A stretch of 64,000 nt of DNA from Aquamicrobium aerolatum DSM 21857 (GCF_900113935.1 NZ_FORF01000007.1:117564-181563), one strand, 5' to 3'. Positions 10,897-21,266 are shown, numbered from the stretch's first letter. Notes: generated by a model from the sequence alone, not told the origin. Program-made: numbers and translations.

Positions 10897-11053
10897 AACG
10901 CGGAGGCTCGCAAAAGAATGACGGCCGCAAGGCCTGAATGTAGCGGAATGTCCTTTAATCGTTTCAGCGAGGAAAAGGTTCCCCCTGGAGGCTCTTTGGC
11001 GGGACAAGTTTTGTTGCGGCGCGTCATACTCGCTCGTGCGTCGCACGAATGAA

Positions 11054-11085
11054 AAAAGCCGCGCACCAGATGGCACGCGGCTTTT
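11054..11085 (-). terminator. maeB terminator
   Basis: A hairpin with perfect 10-bp arms, AAAAGCCGCG (11054-11063) and CGCGGCTTTT (11076-11085). On the minus strand it follows the maeB stop by about 27 bases and ends in a run of T. It lies upstream of ndvB, which argues against the longer ndvB start. Confidence 0.8.
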
Positions 11086-11112
11086 CGTATTAAGGACTTA
11101 GCCTATCTGGCG

Positions 11113-13398
11113 TCAGGCGCCGGCATTGTAGGCGGCAATCGCCGCCATGTTGACGATGACCGAGTCCTTGGCGTTCAGCGGCACGATCTGGACCGACTTG
11201 TTGAGGCCGATCAAAAGCGGTCCGATGATCGTCGATCCGCCCAGTTCCTGCAGCATCTTGGTTGCGATGGAAGCCGAGTGATAGGCTGGCATCACCAGAA
11301 CGTTGGCAGGGCCGGAAAGACGGCAGAACGGATACTGCTTCATCAAATCGGCATTGAGCGCGACGTCAGCCGCCATCTCGCCGTCATACTCGAAGTCGAC
11401 GCGGCGCTTGTCGAGGATGCGAACCGCCTCCTGTACGCGCGCCGAGCGCTCGCCCTGCGGATGGCCGAATGTCGAATAGGCCAGCATCGCGACGCGTGGT
11501 TCGTAGCCCATGCGACGGGCAAAGTTTGCTGCTTCCTCCGCGATGTCGGCGATCTCGGACGCGTCGGGCATGTCGTGAACCGCAGTGTCGGCGACGATGA
11601 CCGTGCGCCCACGGCACAGGGCGATCGACACGCCGACGACGCGATGACCGGGACGGGCGTCGATGACGCGGCGCACATCGTCCAGCGCGGTCGAATAGTT
11701 GCGGGTCACGCCCGTCACCATCGCGTCGGCATCGCCAAGTGCCACCATGCACGCGGCAAAGTGGTTGCGGTCATTGTTGATCAGACGCTGGACGTCGCGC
11801 AGCAGGTAGCCCTGCCGCTGCAGCCGCTCATAGATATAGTCGGCATAGACCGCATTGCGACGCGACAGGCGGGCATTGATGATCTCGATACCGGCCCGGT
11901 TGAGATCGATGCCCGAATTGCGGGCGTTTTCCTTGATGACCTCGTCGCGACCGATGAGGATGGCCGTCCCCAACTTCTGGTTCACATAGGAAACCGCGGC
12001 GCGCATCACCTGTTCTTCCTCGCCCTCGGCGAAGACGACGCGCTTGGGCTGGCGACGCACCCGCTCGTTGATCCGCTGGAGGGTCGAAGCGATCGGGTCG
12101 CGGCGTGCGGACAGCTCGTGCTGGTATTTCTCCATGTCGAGGATCGGCCGGCCGGCAACGCCCGAGTCCATCGCCGCGCGGGCAACGGCCGCCGGGATTG
12201 CGGAGATCAGGCGTGGATCGAATGGCACCGGGATGATGTAGTTCGGGCCGAATTTGGGGCGGTTGCCGCGATAGGCGGCGGCAACGTCGTCCGGCACATC
12301 CTCACGCGCCAAAGCGGCCAGCGCCTCGGCGGCAGCCACCTTCATCGCATCGTTGATGGTGGTTGCGCGCACGTCGAGCGCGCCACGGAAGATATAGGGG
12401 AAGCCGAGAACGTTGTTGACCTGGTTCGGATAGTCCGAGCGGCCCGTCGCCATGATCGCGTCGGTACGGATTTCGGCGACTTCTTCCGGCGTGATTTCCG
12501 GGTCGGGATTGGCCATGGCGAAGATGATCGGGTTCTTGGCCATCGACTGGATCATCGCCTCGGTGAAGGCACCCTTGGCCGACAGGCCGAACACGATGTC
12601 TGCGCCGTCCATCGCGTCGGCGAGCGTGCGCTTGTCGGTTTCGATGGCGTGGGCCGACTTCCACTGGTTCATGCCCTCGGTGCGGCCCTTGTAGACCACG
12701 CCCTTGGTGTCGCAGAGAATGACGTTTTGCGGATCAAAACCCATCGCCTTGACCAGCTCGATGCAGGCAATGCCGGCAGAGCCAGCGCCATTGCAGACGA
12801 GCTTGGCGGTCTTCATGTCGCGGCCGGTGATCTCCAGCGCGTTGATGAGGCCGGCAGCGGCGATGATGGCGGTGCCGTGCTGATCGTCGTGGAAGACGGG
12901 GATGTCCATGATCTCGCGCAGGCGCTGCTCGATGATGAAGCAGTCTGGTGCCTTGATGTCTTCAAGGTTGATGCCGCCGAACGAAGGCCCGAGAAAGCGC
13001 ACGCAGTTGATGAATTCGTCGACATTTTCGGTGTCGACTTCAAGGTCGATGGCATCGACATCGGCGAAGCGCTTGAACAGCACTGCCTTGCCTTCCATCA
13101 CCGGCTTGGAGGCCAGCGCGCCAAGATTGCCGAGCCCGAGAATTGCCGTGCCGTTGGAAATCACCGCGACCATGTTGCCGCGCGATGTGTAGTCGTAGGC
13201 CCGTGAGGGATCCTCGGCGATTGCCTTGACCGGCACTGCCACGCCGGGCGAGTAGGCCAGCGACAGGTCGCGCTGCGTTGCCATTGGCTTCGTCGGGCTG
13301 ATTTCAAGCTTGCCCGGACGTCCGGCCGAATGGAAATCAAGTGCTTCCTGCGGGCTGACGGAGGGGCCTTCCTCCGTGGTCGAATTTTTCAACGGCAT
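11113..13398 (-). CDS. maeB: NADP-dependent malic enzyme with C-terminal phosphotransacetylase-like domain
   Basis: Oxidatively decarboxylates malate to pyruvate with NADP, linking the TCA cycle to gluconeogenic and biosynthetic precursors. The 761-residue length fits the large bacterial MaeB class. Residues 1 to about 430 form the malic enzyme half, with the YSPGVAVPV motif, the conserved SRGNMVAVISNGTAILG stretch and an NADP-binding GAGSAGIACIELV loop. Residues from about 430 form a PTA_PTB domain, which in studied homologues is regulatory (acetyl-CoA sensing) and not catalytic. I chose the ATG at 13398, since the homologous start region begins there and GGAAGGA lies about 12 bases upstream. 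The frame is open to 13521. Divergent from mutS. Confidence 0.93.
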   Translation of the reverse strand: MPLKNSTTEEGPSVSPQEALDFHSAGRPGKLEISPTKPMATQRDLSLAYSPGVAVPVKAIAEDPSRAYDYTSRGNMVAVISNGTAILGLGNLGALASKPVMEGKAVLFKRFADVDAIDLEVDTENVDEFINCVRFLGPSFGGINLEDIKAPDCFIIEQRLREIMDIPVFHDDQHGTAIIAAAGLINALEITGRDMKTAKLVCNGAGSAGIACIELVKAMGFDPQNVILCDTKGVVYKGRTEGMNQWKSAHAIETDKRTLADAMDGADIVFGLSAKGAFTEAMIQSMAKNPIIFAMANPDPEITPEEVAEIRTDAIMATGRSDYPNQVNNVLGFPYIFRGALDVRATTINDAMKVAAAEALAALAREDVPDDVAAAYRGNRPKFGPNYIIPVPFDPRLISAIPAAVARAAMDSGVAGRPILDMEKYQHELSARRDPIASTLQRINERVRRQPKRVVFAEGEEEQVMRAAVSYVNQKLGTAILIGRDEVIKENARNSGIDLNRAGIEIINARLSRRNAVYADYIYERLQRQGYLLRDVQRLINNDRNHFAACMVALGDADAMVTGVTRNYSTALDDVRRVIDARPGHRVVGVSIALCRGRTVIVADTAVHDMPDASEIADIAEEAANFARRMGYEPRVAMLAYSTFGHPQGERSARVQEAVRILDKRRVDFEYDGEMAADVALNADLMKQYPFCRLSGPANVLVMPAYHSASIATKMLQELGGSTIIGPLLIGLNKSVQIVPLNAKDSVIVNMAAIAAYNAGA

Positions 13399-13529
13399 GT
13401 GATGTCTGTGTCCTTCCCCGTCGGCGCGCGATCTTGTGGAGTTTTGCGAAGTCGCATCGATTAAGGCTACACTTGTCTCGTGTAAATCGCCAAGCAGGAA
13501 ACTGTTTCTCCGAAAAGGCAAAATAGACC

Positions 13530-16250
13530 TTGAACGACGCGTCGCCCATCGCCCTTGCTTCTGTCGCGCCTGCCATCCCCTCCGCCGAGGGGGCGACGCC
13601 GATGATGGAGCAATTCATCGAAATCAAGCAGGCGAATCCCGATTCGCTGCTGTTTTATCGCATGGGCGATTTCTACGAGCTGTTCTTTCAGGACGCCGAA
13701 ATTGCCAGCCGCGCGCTCGGCATCACCCTGACCAAGCGTGGTAAGCTCAACGGCGAAGACATCCCGATGTGCGGCGTGCCGGTGCATGCCGCCGACGACT
13801 ATCTGCAAAAGCTGATCGGGCAGGGCTATCGCGTTGCCGTGTGCGAGCAGGTCGAGGATCCCGCCGAAGCGCGCAAGCGTGGCTCCAAGTCGGTGGTCAA
13901 GCGCGACGTCGTGCGCCTCGTCACCCCCGGCACGATCACCGAGGATCGGCTGCTTGCGCCGTCCGAGGCCAATTACATGATGGCATTGGGGCGGGTGAAG
14001 GGTGCCGAGCACAGCTATGCGCTGGCGTGGATCGACATTTCCACCGGCACCTTCCGCGTCGCCGAGACCAGTGCCGACCGTCTGCTGACCGACGTCTTGC
14101 GTGTCGACCCGCGCGAACTGATCGTGCCCGATCCGGTGTTTTACGATCCGGACCTGCGCCCGGTGTTCGATGTGCTTGGCCGCACCGCCACGCCGCAACC
14201 TGCAACGCTGTTTGACTCCGCTGCCGCATCGTCGCGCATCGCCCGCTTCTTCGACGTCGCGACGCCCGACAGTTTCGGCCAGTTCTCGCGCGCGGAACTG
14301 TCGGCCATTTCAGGCGCAATCGCCTATGTCGAGAAAACCCAGATTTCCGAGCGGCCACCTCTGGCGCGGCCCGAACGCGAAGAGAGCGGCGCCAGCCTCT
14401 TCATTGATGCCGCAACCCGCGCCAATCTGGAGCTGACACGCACGCTTTCCGGCAGCCGCGATGGCTCGCTTCTGAAGGCGCTCGACCGCACTGTCACCGG
14501 TGGCGGCGCACGGCTTCTGGCCGAACGGCTCACCTCGCCGCTCACGGACCCAGTGGAAATCAACGCAAGGCTCGATGCCGTTTCGATGCTGCTTGCTGAG
14601 ACGCGGTTGTGCGAAGCGTTGCGCGCGGTTCTCAAGGGCGCACCGGACATGCCACGCGCCCTGTCGCGGCTTGCGCTTAATCGTGGCGGCCCGCGTGATC
14701 TTGGCGCGTTGCAAGCGGGGATGACAGCCGCGCGGCAGGTGTTCGACGTGCTCGATCAGGCGCTGTTGCCGGATGATCTGCGCACGACCTGTAAGGCCAT
14801 CAGCGCGCTGCCACAGGAATTTGCCGCGCATCTCGACCGGGCGCTGGCGGACGAACTGCCGCTCCTCAAGCGCGACGGCAGCTTCGTGCGCGCCGGATAC
14901 AACGCCGAACTCGACGAGATGCGTGCGTTGCGCGACCAGTCGCGCCGCGTCATCGCCGAGATGGAGCGGGCGCTGATCGAGGAAACCGGCATCAGGTCGC
15001 TGAAGATCCGGCACAACAACGTGCTTGGCTACTATATCGAGGTGACGGCCAACCACGCCGAAATCATGAACGGCACCGACGAGGCCAAGGCGCGGTTCAT
15101 CCATCGTCAGACGATGGCGAGCGCGATGCGCTTCACCACGACCGAGCTTGCCGGGCTGGAGACAAAGATCGCCAACGCGGCCGACCGCGCATTGCAGATC
15201 GAGCTTGAGATTTTCGACGCCCTGCTCGCGGAGACCGTCTCGCACGCCGACGCGATCCGCGCGGGCGCGGATGCGCTGTCGCAAATCGATGTCGCGGCAG
15301 CGCTGGCGGTCCTTGCCGCGAGCGAGAATTACTGCCGCCCACAGGTCGATGACAGTCTGGCATTCCGCATCGACGGTGGCCGCCACCCGGTCGTCGAGCA
15401 GGCATTGCGCCGCCAGCTCGCCGACCCGTTCGTTGCCAATGATTGTGACCTGTCGCCTGACGATGGTGCGAAGAATGGTGCAATCTGGTTGCTGACGGGC
15501 CCGAATATGGGCGGTAAGTCAACATTCCTGCGTCAGAACGCACTGATCGCCATTCTGGCGCAGATGGGATCATTCGTGCCGGCGTCCTCGGCACATATCG
15601 GCGTGGTCGACCGGCTGTTCTCACGCGTCGGCGCATCTGACGATCTGGCGCGTGGACGTTCGACCTTCATGGTGGAGATGGTCGAGACGGCGGCAATTCT
15701 CAACCAGGCGGGCGAGCGCGCCCTCGTCATTCTGGACGAGATCGGGCGCGGCACCGCCACGTTCGACGGCCTGTCCATTGCTTGGGCGGCGGTGGAGTAT
15801 CTGCACGAAAAGAACCGTTGCCGGGCGATCTTTGCCACGCATTTCCACGAAATGACGGCGCTCTCCGACAAGCTTGCGCGCCTGCACAATGTCACCATGC
15901 GGGTGAAGGAGTGGGAGGGCGACGTGGTCTTCCTGCACGAAGTCGGCAAGGGCGCGGCGGATCGCTCCTATGGCGTGCAGGTCGCGCGCCTGGCAGGTCT
16001 TCCCGATGCGGTGGTCGAGCGCGCGCGTGCGGTGCTGCGCCAGCTTGAAGAGGGCGAGACTTCGGGCAAGGCAGCCCGCCTCGTCGACGACCTGCCGCTG
16101 TTTTCGATTGCCGCGCGGCGCGAGGCGGAAAAGCCCGTGGCCAATGATGCGCTGGTCGAGGCGGTAACTGCCCTGCACCCGGACGAGATGTCGCCCCGCG
16201 AGGCGCTTGAGGCGCTCTACCGTCTCAAGGAACTGAGCGCCTCAAGATAG
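13530..16250 (+). CDS. mutS: DNA mismatch repair ATPase MutS
   Basis: Recognises base mismatches and small loops and recruits MutL. The 906-residue protein shows the N-terminal mismatch-binding [11 protein letters not shown] segment (Phe-X-Glu wedge), a core/lever region, and the ATPase with Walker [10 protein letters not shown] near residue 657 and Walker [12 protein letters not shown] near 731. After that comes the FATHFHEMT signature and a C-terminal dimerisation tail. The first codon in this frame is TTG at 13530. Two in-frame ATG codons at 13602 and 13605 are alternatives, but alphaproteobacterial MutS proteins usually have about 20-30 residues before MMEQ, so the TTG is plausible. In many rhizobia glnD lies downstream; here a DUF805 gene does. 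Confidence 0.95.
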   Translation: MNDASPIALASVAPAIPSAEGATPMMEQFIEIKQANPDSLLFYRMGDFYELFFQDAEIASRALGITLTKRGKLNGEDIPMCGVPVHAADDYLQKLIGQGYRVAVCEQVEDPAEARKRGSKSVVKRDVVRLVTPGTITEDRLLAPSEANYMMALGRVKGAEHSYALAWIDISTGTFRVAETSADRLLTDVLRVDPRELIVPDPVFYDPDLRPVFDVLGRTATPQPATLFDSAAASSRIARFFDVATPDSFGQFSRAELSAISGAIAYVEKTQISERPPLARPEREESGASLFIDAATRANLELTRTLSGSRDGSLLKALDRTVTGGGARLLAERLTSPLTDPVEINARLDAVSMLLAETRLCEALRAVLKGAPDMPRALSRLALNRGGPRDLGALQAGMTAARQVFDVLDQALLPDDLRTTCKAISALPQEFAAHLDRALADELPLLKRDGSFVRAGYNAELDEMRALRDQSRRVIAEMERALIEETGIRSLKIRHNNVLGYYIEVTANHAEIMNGTDEAKARFIHRQTMASAMRFTTTELAGLETKIANAADRALQIELEIFDALLAETVSHADAIRAGADALSQIDVAAALAVLAASENYCRPQVDDSLAFRIDGGRHPVVEQALRRQLADPFVANDCDLSPDDGAKNGAIWLLTGPNMGGKSTFLRQNALIAILAQMGSFVPASSAHIGVVDRLFSRVGASDDLARGRSTFMVEMVETAAILNQAGERALVILDEIGRGTATFDGLSIAWAAVEYLHEKNRCRAIFATHFHEMTALSDKLARLHNVTMRVKEWEGDVVFLHEVGKGAADRSYGVQVARLAGLPDAVVERARAVLRQLEEGETSGKAARLVDDLPLFSIAARREAEKPVANDALVEAVTALHPDEMSPREALEALYRLKELSASR

Positions 16251-16259
16251 GACTGGCGA

Positions 16260-16640
16260 TCACGCCCTTGCAGGCCCAGGGGCGTTGGTGTGCTGTCCGA
16301 ACCGGTTGGGCCCCATAGTGCCCGGCGCGACGCACAAAGCGACGAAGGCGAGGAAGTTCAGCATCGGCACGAACAGGAGCGCGGCCATGATGCCGGGCTT
16401 GTCGAGATCATGCAGGCGCTTTGCCCCCAACGCTGCCTGTGCCCACAACGACACCAGCAGCGCGAGGCTGAACAGCGTTTCCCAGATCGAGCCGGAGCCG
16501 CCGACCTCCTGAATCAGCATCATCCGGTAAGCAAAGAACACGACGACAATCATCATCAGCATTCCTGCCAAGAAATAGGCGGCGCGGCTGATGCGGCCTG
16601 AAAAGCCGAAAAAAAGCCAGAAAATCTGGGAGGCGGGCAA
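16260..16640 (-). CDS. DUF805 family small integral membrane protein
   Basis: A 126-residue inner-membrane protein of the DUF805 (YhaH/YhaI-like) family of unknown function. It shows the family's FSGRISRAAYF motif near the N terminus, about four hydrophobic helices, the RLHDLDKPG motif in the loop before the last pair of helices, and a GPNRFG tail. The start is a TTG at 16640 with GGAG seven bases upstream. It converges with mutS, with only nine bases between the stops. No functional inference from neighbours is safe. Confidence 0.8.
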   Translation of the reverse strand: MPASQIFWLFFGFSGRISRAAYFLAGMLMMIVVVFFAYRMMLIQEVGGSGSIWETLFSLALLVSLWAQAALGAKRLHDLDKPGIMAALLFVPMLNFLAFVALCVAPGTMGPNRFGQHTNAPGPARA

Positions 16641-16697
16641 GTTTATGCTCCGTTGGAAGGGATCGTGCCGGCAAGATGGCGTGTGTGGACGTGCGGA

Positions 16698-17552
16698 TCA
16701 ATCCCGCAGAAGGTCATTGATCGATGTCTTTGACCGGGTTTTTTCATCCACGCGCTTGACGATGACGGCGCAATAAAGATTCGGACCCGGTTCGCCATTG
16801 CCCATCGGCTTGCCCGGCATGCTGCCGGCGACGACCACCGAGTAGGGCGGAACTTCGCCATAGAAGATTTCGCCGGTGGCGCGGTCGACGATCTTGGTCG
16901 ACTGGCCGATGAAGACACCCATGCCAAGCACCGCGCCCTCGCGCACGATACAGCCTTCCACGACTTCCGAGCGTGCGCCGATGAAGCAATTGTCCTCGAT
17001 TACCACCGGGCCGGCCTGCAAAGGTTCGAGAACGCCGCCAATGCCGACACCACCGGAAAGATGCACATGCTTGCCGATCTGGGCGCAGGAGCCGACCGTT
17101 GCCCAGGTGTCGACCATCGTGCCTTCGCCGACATAAGCGCCCAGATTGACGAAAGACGGCATCAGGATCGCGCCGGGGGCGATATAGGCGGAGTGCCGCA
17201 CGATGCTGCCGGGAACGGCACGGAAGCCACCCTTCTCAAATTCGTTCGCCGACCAGCGATCGAATTTTGATGGCACCTTGTCCCACCAGACGGACTCAGA
17301 CGGTCCGCCCTTGACGATTTCCATCGGATTGAGGCGGAACGACAGGAGCACGGCCTTCTTCAGCCATTGATTGACGGTCCAATTGCCATCGGCCTGGCGT
17401 TCGGCGACGCGCGCCGCACCCTTGTCAAGGAGTTCAAGCGCCGCTTCGACCGCGTCGCGAACTTCGCCACGCGTGGCGGCGTTGACGCTGTCGCGCTCAT
17501 CAAAGGCACGGTTGATGATGGTTTCGAGGGATGACAGGTCAGGCTTTGTCAT
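16698..17552 (-). CDS. dapD: 2,3,4,5-tetrahydropyridine-2,6-dicarboxylate N-succinyltransferase
   Basis: Transfers succinyl from succinyl-CoA to tetrahydrodipicolinate in the succinylase branch of lysine and diaminopimelate synthesis; cytoplasmic trimer. At 284 residues it has the standard length. An alpha-helical N-terminal domain is followed from about residue 100 by left-handed beta-helix hexapeptide repeats, seen as runs such as [19 protein letters not shown] and [18 protein letters not shown], and a C-terminal acyl-CoA-binding part. The ATG at 17552 has GGAG eight bases upstream. Divergent from the LOG-family gene across about 150 bases; no other lysine genes are in view. Confidence 0.95.
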   Translation of the reverse strand: MTKPDLSSLETIINRAFDERDSVNAATRGEVRDAVEAALELLDKGAARVAERQADGNWTVNQWLKKAVLLSFRLNPMEIVKGGPSESVWWDKVPSKFDRWSANEFEKGGFRAVPGSIVRHSAYIAPGAILMPSFVNLGAYVGEGTMVDTWATVGSCAQIGKHVHLSGGVGIGGVLEPLQAGPVVIEDNCFIGARSEVVEGCIVREGAVLGMGVFIGQSTKIVDRATGEIFYGEVPPYSVVVAGSMPGKPMGNGEPGPNLYCAVIVKRVDEKTRSKTSINDLLRD

Positions 17553-17704
17553 TGAAAAGCTCCGTTACAGGCTGTTAAGGGTCGAGCCATAGGCTGTACG
17601 TAACGTGGCCCCCTCTGGATCGGCGCAAAAATTATGCGATGCGAAGTTGAGGGTCAATTCCAGGATTGCTGCTCTGCAGCATAAAATGACAGGACCGCGA
17701 GAAG

Positions 17705-18547
17705 ATGATCCCGGAGGACAAGACCGGCTGGACGCCGCTGCCGCATTCAGATGAAGACCTGGAGCGGGCGAAACTCGTGCCGGACACGCCACAGACGCGC
17801 GCGCCGGCCTATCGGCTTGCGTGGGACGACGAAGATTTCATGACCCAGCGCGAATTGCGCGCGGTGCGTTTGCAGCTGGAATTGCTCAAGCCTGAAATGA
17901 CGCTGGCCGAGCGTGGCATCCGCTCCACGGTCGTGCTGTTTGGCGGGGCGCGCATTCCCGAACCCGGCGGTGACGCCTGGGCGGCCAAGAACGAGACTCA
18001 GAAGAAGAACCTTCTCGCCAATGCCAAATATTACGAGGAGGCGCGCAAGTTCGCGCGGCTGTGCTCGGAATATTCAGCCACCACCTATTATCGCGAATAT
18101 GTCGTCGTTACCGGTGGTGGGCCGGGCGTGATGGAGGCGGGCAACCGCGGCGCGGCGGATTGCGGTGCGCCGTCGATCGGCCTCAACATCGTGTTGCCGC
18201 ATGAACAGGCGCCCAACCTTTATGTCACGCCGGAGCTATGCTTCAACTTTCACTATTTCGCGATCCGCAAGATGCACTTCATCATGCGCGCGAAAGCCAT
18301 CGCCATCTTCCCCGGCGGCTTCGGCACGATGGACGAGTTCTTCGAGACGCTGACGCTGATCCAGACCGGCCGCATGGAACGCATGCCGGTGTTCCTGTTC
18401 GGCAAGGAATTCTGGAGCAAGGCGATCAACATCGACTATCTCGCCGAGCAGGGCACGATTTCGCCCGGCGATGAAGACATCATCGATGCGGTCGATACCG
18501 CCGATGAAGCCTGGGCGATCATCCGCGATTTCTACAAGCTCGCTTGA
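17705..18547 (+). CDS. LOG-family protein (TIGR00730 Rossmann fold, lysine-decarboxylase-like)
   Basis: A 280-residue member of the LOG family. Characterised members release free cytokinin or purine bases from nucleoside 5'-monophosphates. Nucleotide-binding motifs are present: VTGGGPGVMEAGNRGA near residue 140 and the diagnostic PGGFGTMDE (PGGxGTxxE) near residue 203. It is longer than plant-type LOG (about 190 residues) because of an extra N-terminal segment of about 70 residues, as in the longer bacterial class. The old name lysine decarboxylase is misleading, since no PLP-binding motif exists. The substrate cannot be told from sequence. It converges on the HAD nucleotidase gene. Confidence 0.82.
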   Translation: MIPEDKTGWTPLPHSDEDLERAKLVPDTPQTRAPAYRLAWDDEDFMTQRELRAVRLQLELLKPEMTLAERGIRSTVVLFGGARIPEPGGDAWAAKNETQKKNLLANAKYYEEARKFARLCSEYSATTYYREYVVVTGGGPGVMEAGNRGAADCGAPSIGLNIVLPHEQAPNLYVTPELCFNFHYFAIRKMHFIMRAKAIAIFPGGFGTMDEFFETLTLIQTGRMERMPVFLFGKEFWSKAINIDYLAEQGTISPGDEDIIDAVDTADEAWAIIRDFYKLA

Positions 18548-18581
18548 AAAAAAGGGCCGGTCGGCGTCTGCCGAGCGGCCC
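18547..18581 (-). terminator. Terminator of the pyrimidine 5'-nucleotidase gene
   Basis: GGGCCG (18554-18559) pairs with CGGCCC (18576-18581), with further pairing inside. On the minus strand the hairpin is followed by seven T, a classic intrinsic terminator eight bases past the stop of the minus-strand gene. Confidence 0.8.
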
Positions 18582-18588
18582 AGCGCCG

Positions 18589-19296
18589 TCAGCCGATATC
18601 GGCCAGAATGGTGTTGAGGAACGACGTCAAATCGTCGGTGACGAAATCGACATCGTCCTCAAAAGTCGGGTCCTGCTCCCAGATTTCCGAGAATGTCGGC
18701 TCGAAATTGCGCGGCACGATCAGGACTGTCGCCATCCCCATCGCTTTGGGAACCGACAGGTTGCGTGCCAGATCCTCGAACATCGCCGCATTGGGGGTGT
18801 CGACGCGATGCAGGCCGACAAACTTGTCGTAAGTTTCACGCGCCGGCTTGGGGGTCAGTCCCGCGGCCACGATATCGAAGATCTCGTCGAACTGGTCGAG
18901 GATGCCGAGCTGGCGCGCGGTGCGCTCCGCATGGCCGCGATCGCCATTGGTGAAGATGAACTTGCGTCCCGGCAGTGCCTTGATCGCCTCGCCCAGCGCC
19001 GGGTTCGGATCGACCCATGAATAGTCGATGTCGTGCACCTTGTTGAGGAAGTCGTCCGAATCGATGCCGTGACGGGTCATCAGACCGTTCAGCGTGGTGC
19101 CGTATTCCTTGTAGAGTTCCTTTTGCAGCGCGCGCGCTTCATCGCGTGGCAGCTGCAAAAGCTCCGACACATAGGCCGTCATCTTGACGTCGATCTGCGA
19201 GAAGAGGTTCGAGTGGTGGGGATAGAGCGTGTTGTCGAGGTCGAAAACCCACTCGGTGACATGCGCGAAACGGCGCGGATCGGGACTGTTGGTCAT
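18589..19296 (-). CDS. HAD-superfamily pyrimidine 5'-nucleotidase (SDT1-like)
   Basis: A 235-residue haloacid-dehalogenase phosphatase of the group annotated as pyrimidine 5'-nucleotidase, which hydrolyses UMP/CMP-type nucleotides. Motif I FDLDNTLYP lies near residue 18, with the nucleophilic Asp and the +2 acid. Motif II is the FTNGDRGHA stretch, motif III is a Lys in LTPKPARETY, and motif IV is the Glu-Asp of AAMFEDLARN. A helical cap sits between motifs I and II (subtype IA). Substrate preference is taken from the family. It is convergent with the LOG-family gene, which also handles nucleotides, but I see no operon link. Confidence 0.8.
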   Translation of the reverse strand: MTNSPDPRRFAHVTEWVFDLDNTLYPHHSNLFSQIDVKMTAYVSELLQLPRDEARALQKELYKEYGTTLNGLMTRHGIDSDDFLNKVHDIDYSWVDPNPALGEAIKALPGRKFIFTNGDRGHAERTARQLGILDQFDEIFDIVAAGLTPKPARETYDKFVGLHRVDTPNAAMFEDLARNLSVPKAMGMATVLIVPRNFEPTFSEIWEQDPTFEDDVDFVTDDLTSFLNTILADIG

Positions 19297-19506
19297 GGAC
19301 GGAGCCTAGCCGAAAACCGGCTGCGAATGAAGCGGCTGCAGACACGTGGCGCGCTGCCTGTCGCGCGATACTTCAAGTTTAAAAGTTATCCCCAGAAAAT
19401 TGCCGTGAATCCGGAAAATCGCCACTTCAATTAAAAATTCTGCCTGCGCGGAAAGCATCTCTTCACTTTCCTCGGGCAGTTTCGCGGCCTGAAAACTGGG
19501 GGAACT

Positions 19507-20289
19507 ATGCGTAACATCGTCGTGAAGGCTGCCGCGCTTGCCGTCGCTGCGGCCATCTCATCATTCGCGCTGGTCATGACCGTAGTGCCTCTGCTCGGTG
19601 GCGTGGTGGAAGGTAATGCCATCGTGATGAGCGCTGTCACGCCACTCGTGGTCGCGTTCCCGGCCGGACTTTTCACTTTCTGGCAGCAGAAGCGGCTGCG
19701 CAATGCGTTGAGCGACCTGACTTTTGCGCACAATCGCCTTGCCGAAGCGCATATGGAGCTTGCGCGTGTGCATGCGCAATTGTCGGCCAAGGCGCGCCTT
19801 GACGACATGACCGGACTTCTCAACCGCGAGGCGTTTTTCGAGGCGTTGAAAAATGCGCGCCGCCGCACCGATGCGGGCGTTCTGCTGATCATCGATGCCG
19901 ATAATTTCAAATATATCAATGATACGCACGGTCATCCTCAGGGTGACGTCGCATTGCTCTTGATGTCCGAAGCAATTGCAAAATCGGTGCGTGAGCACGA
20001 TCTCGTCGGGCGTATTGGCGGCGAGGAGTTTGCGGCGTTCCTGGCGGGAACTGATACGGAAGAAGCGATGATCGTCGCCGAGCGTATCCGTCTCAGCGTC
20101 GAGGCCATCAGGTTTTCGCCCGGCGAGGGGCAGGTCCTGCCCCTGTCCGTCAGCATCGGCGCATCGCGCCTGAGAGCGCAGAATTCACTGTCTGATCTCA
20201 TGCGCGAGGCAGACCGTCACCTGTATCTTGCCAAACGCAATGGTCGCAACCGGGTTGTCTTTGAGGGTGGAGCACCGCTCGCCGCCTGA
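19507..20289 (+). CDS. Membrane-anchored GGDEF diguanylate cyclase
   Basis: Predicted to make cyclic di-GMP from two GTP. Two N-terminal transmembrane helices (about residues 5-57) lead through a short helical linker (about 60-95) to a single GGDEF domain. The active-site loop reads GGEEF, a functional variant. Five residues before it stands REHD, a match to the RxxD inhibitory I-site, so product feedback is expected. There is no PAS, GAF or other known sensor; any input must come through the membrane segment. The ATG at 19507 has a GGGGGAA ribosome site. About 210 bases of AT-rich sequence before it likely hold its promoter. Confidence 0.9.
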   Translation: MRNIVVKAAALAVAAAISSFALVMTVVPLLGGVVEGNAIVMSAVTPLVVAFPAGLFTFWQQKRLRNALSDLTFAHNRLAEAHMELARVHAQLSAKARLDDMTGLLNREAFFEALKNARRRTDAGVLLIIDADNFKYINDTHGHPQGDVALLLMSEAIAKSVREHDLVGRIGGEEFAAFLAGTDTEEAMIVAERIRLSVEAIRFSPGEGQVLPLSVSIGASRLRAQNSLSDLMREADRHLYLAKRNGRNRVVFEGGAPLAA

Positions 20290-20352
20290 TGTGGCTCTTG
20301 CCACCGGGCCGTCGCGCGGGCTACGCCCACCTCGCAACCTGCGGGGGACGAC

Positions 20353-21258
20353 ATGGAACTCTGGATACCGATCACGATCGCTGCAGCTTTCCTGCAAAAT
20401 CTGCGGTCGGCTGCGCAAAAACACCTGAAATCCGTGATGGGCACGACCGGAGCGACCTTTGTTCGCTTCGGGTTTGGTCTGCCCTTCGCCTTTGTCTATC
20501 TGTGGTTCCTGCATGTCGGTGCGGGCTATCGTATCCCTGCGATCAACCCGACCTTCCTGTTCTGCGTTTTCATTGGCGCATTCGCCCAGATTTCCGCGAC
20601 CTTCCTGCTGATCTACCTGTTTTCCTACCGCAATTTTGCGGTCGGCACCGCCTATTCGCGTACCGAGCCCGCGCAGGCCGCCGTGTTTGCGTTGATCTTT
20701 CTCGGTGAGCGGCTGACGGCCGGCGCGATTGCAGCGATTGTCATCAGCGTGTTCGGCGTGATGCTGATTTCCGTCGCGCACATGCAGATGACATGGCGCA
20801 ACCTTGTCGGTTCGCTGTTTGCCCGCAATTCGTTGATCGGCCTTGCTTCAGGCACACTGTTCGGCGTGTCGGCGGTGTCCTACCGCTCGGCATCCCTGGC
20901 GCTGGAAGGCCCGAATTTCATGATGCAGGCGGCCATGGTGCTGGTCTTCACGCTTTCCATCCAGACGATCGCGATGGGCGGCTGGATGGCGTGGCGCGAC
21001 CGCGCCGAAATCGGCCGCATCGCCAAGGCGTGGAAGGTGGCGCTGTTCACCGGCTTTGTCGGTGCAACCGCCTCGTTTGGCTGGTTCATGGCGATGACGC
21101 TTCAGCAGGCTGCCGTGGTCAAGGCGCTGGCGCAGGTGGAGATGCTGTTCACCTTTGCCGCCTCGGTCTTTTTCTTCAAAGAGAAGATCAACCGGATCGA
21201 GACGGCTGGCTGCATCCTGATCGTTGCAGGAATTCTGGTGCTGGTCCTGCTTGGCTGA
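20353..21258 (+). CDS. EamA/DMT-family transporter
   Basis: A 301-residue drug/metabolite transporter superfamily protein with about ten membrane helices arranged as two EamA repeats. The first repeat ends with the conserved AYSRTEPAQAAVFALIFLGE segment; the second ends with KALAQVEMLFTFAASVFFFKE. Members export amino acids, metabolites or other small solutes, and sequence alone does not fix the substrate here. It follows the diguanylate cyclase by 63 bases on the same strand and might be cotranscribed. It converges with argB at a perfect hairpin. Confidence 0.85.
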   Translation: MELWIPITIAAAFLQNLRSAAQKHLKSVMGTTGATFVRFGFGLPFAFVYLWFLHVGAGYRIPAINPTFLFCVFIGAFAQISATFLLIYLFSYRNFAVGTAYSRTEPAQAAVFALIFLGERLTAGAIAAIVISVFGVMLISVAHMQMTWRNLVGSLFARNSLIGLASGTLFGVSAVSYRSASLALEGPNFMMQAAMVLVFTLSIQTIAMGGWMAWRDRAEIGRIAKAWKVALFTGFVGATASFGWFMAMTLQQAAVVKALAQVEMLFTFAASVFFFKEKINRIETAGCILIVAGILVLVLLG

Positions 21259-21266
21259 TCGGGCGT

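Noticed and set aside
11278..13206. 642-codon plus-strand frame opposite maeB
   Set aside because: It is antisense to a fully conserved gene and its translation, rich in His, Asp, Arg and Val, looks like a shadow frame.
14310..15386. 358-codon minus-strand frame opposite mutS
   Set aside because: Antisense shadow of MutS core coding sequence without family features.
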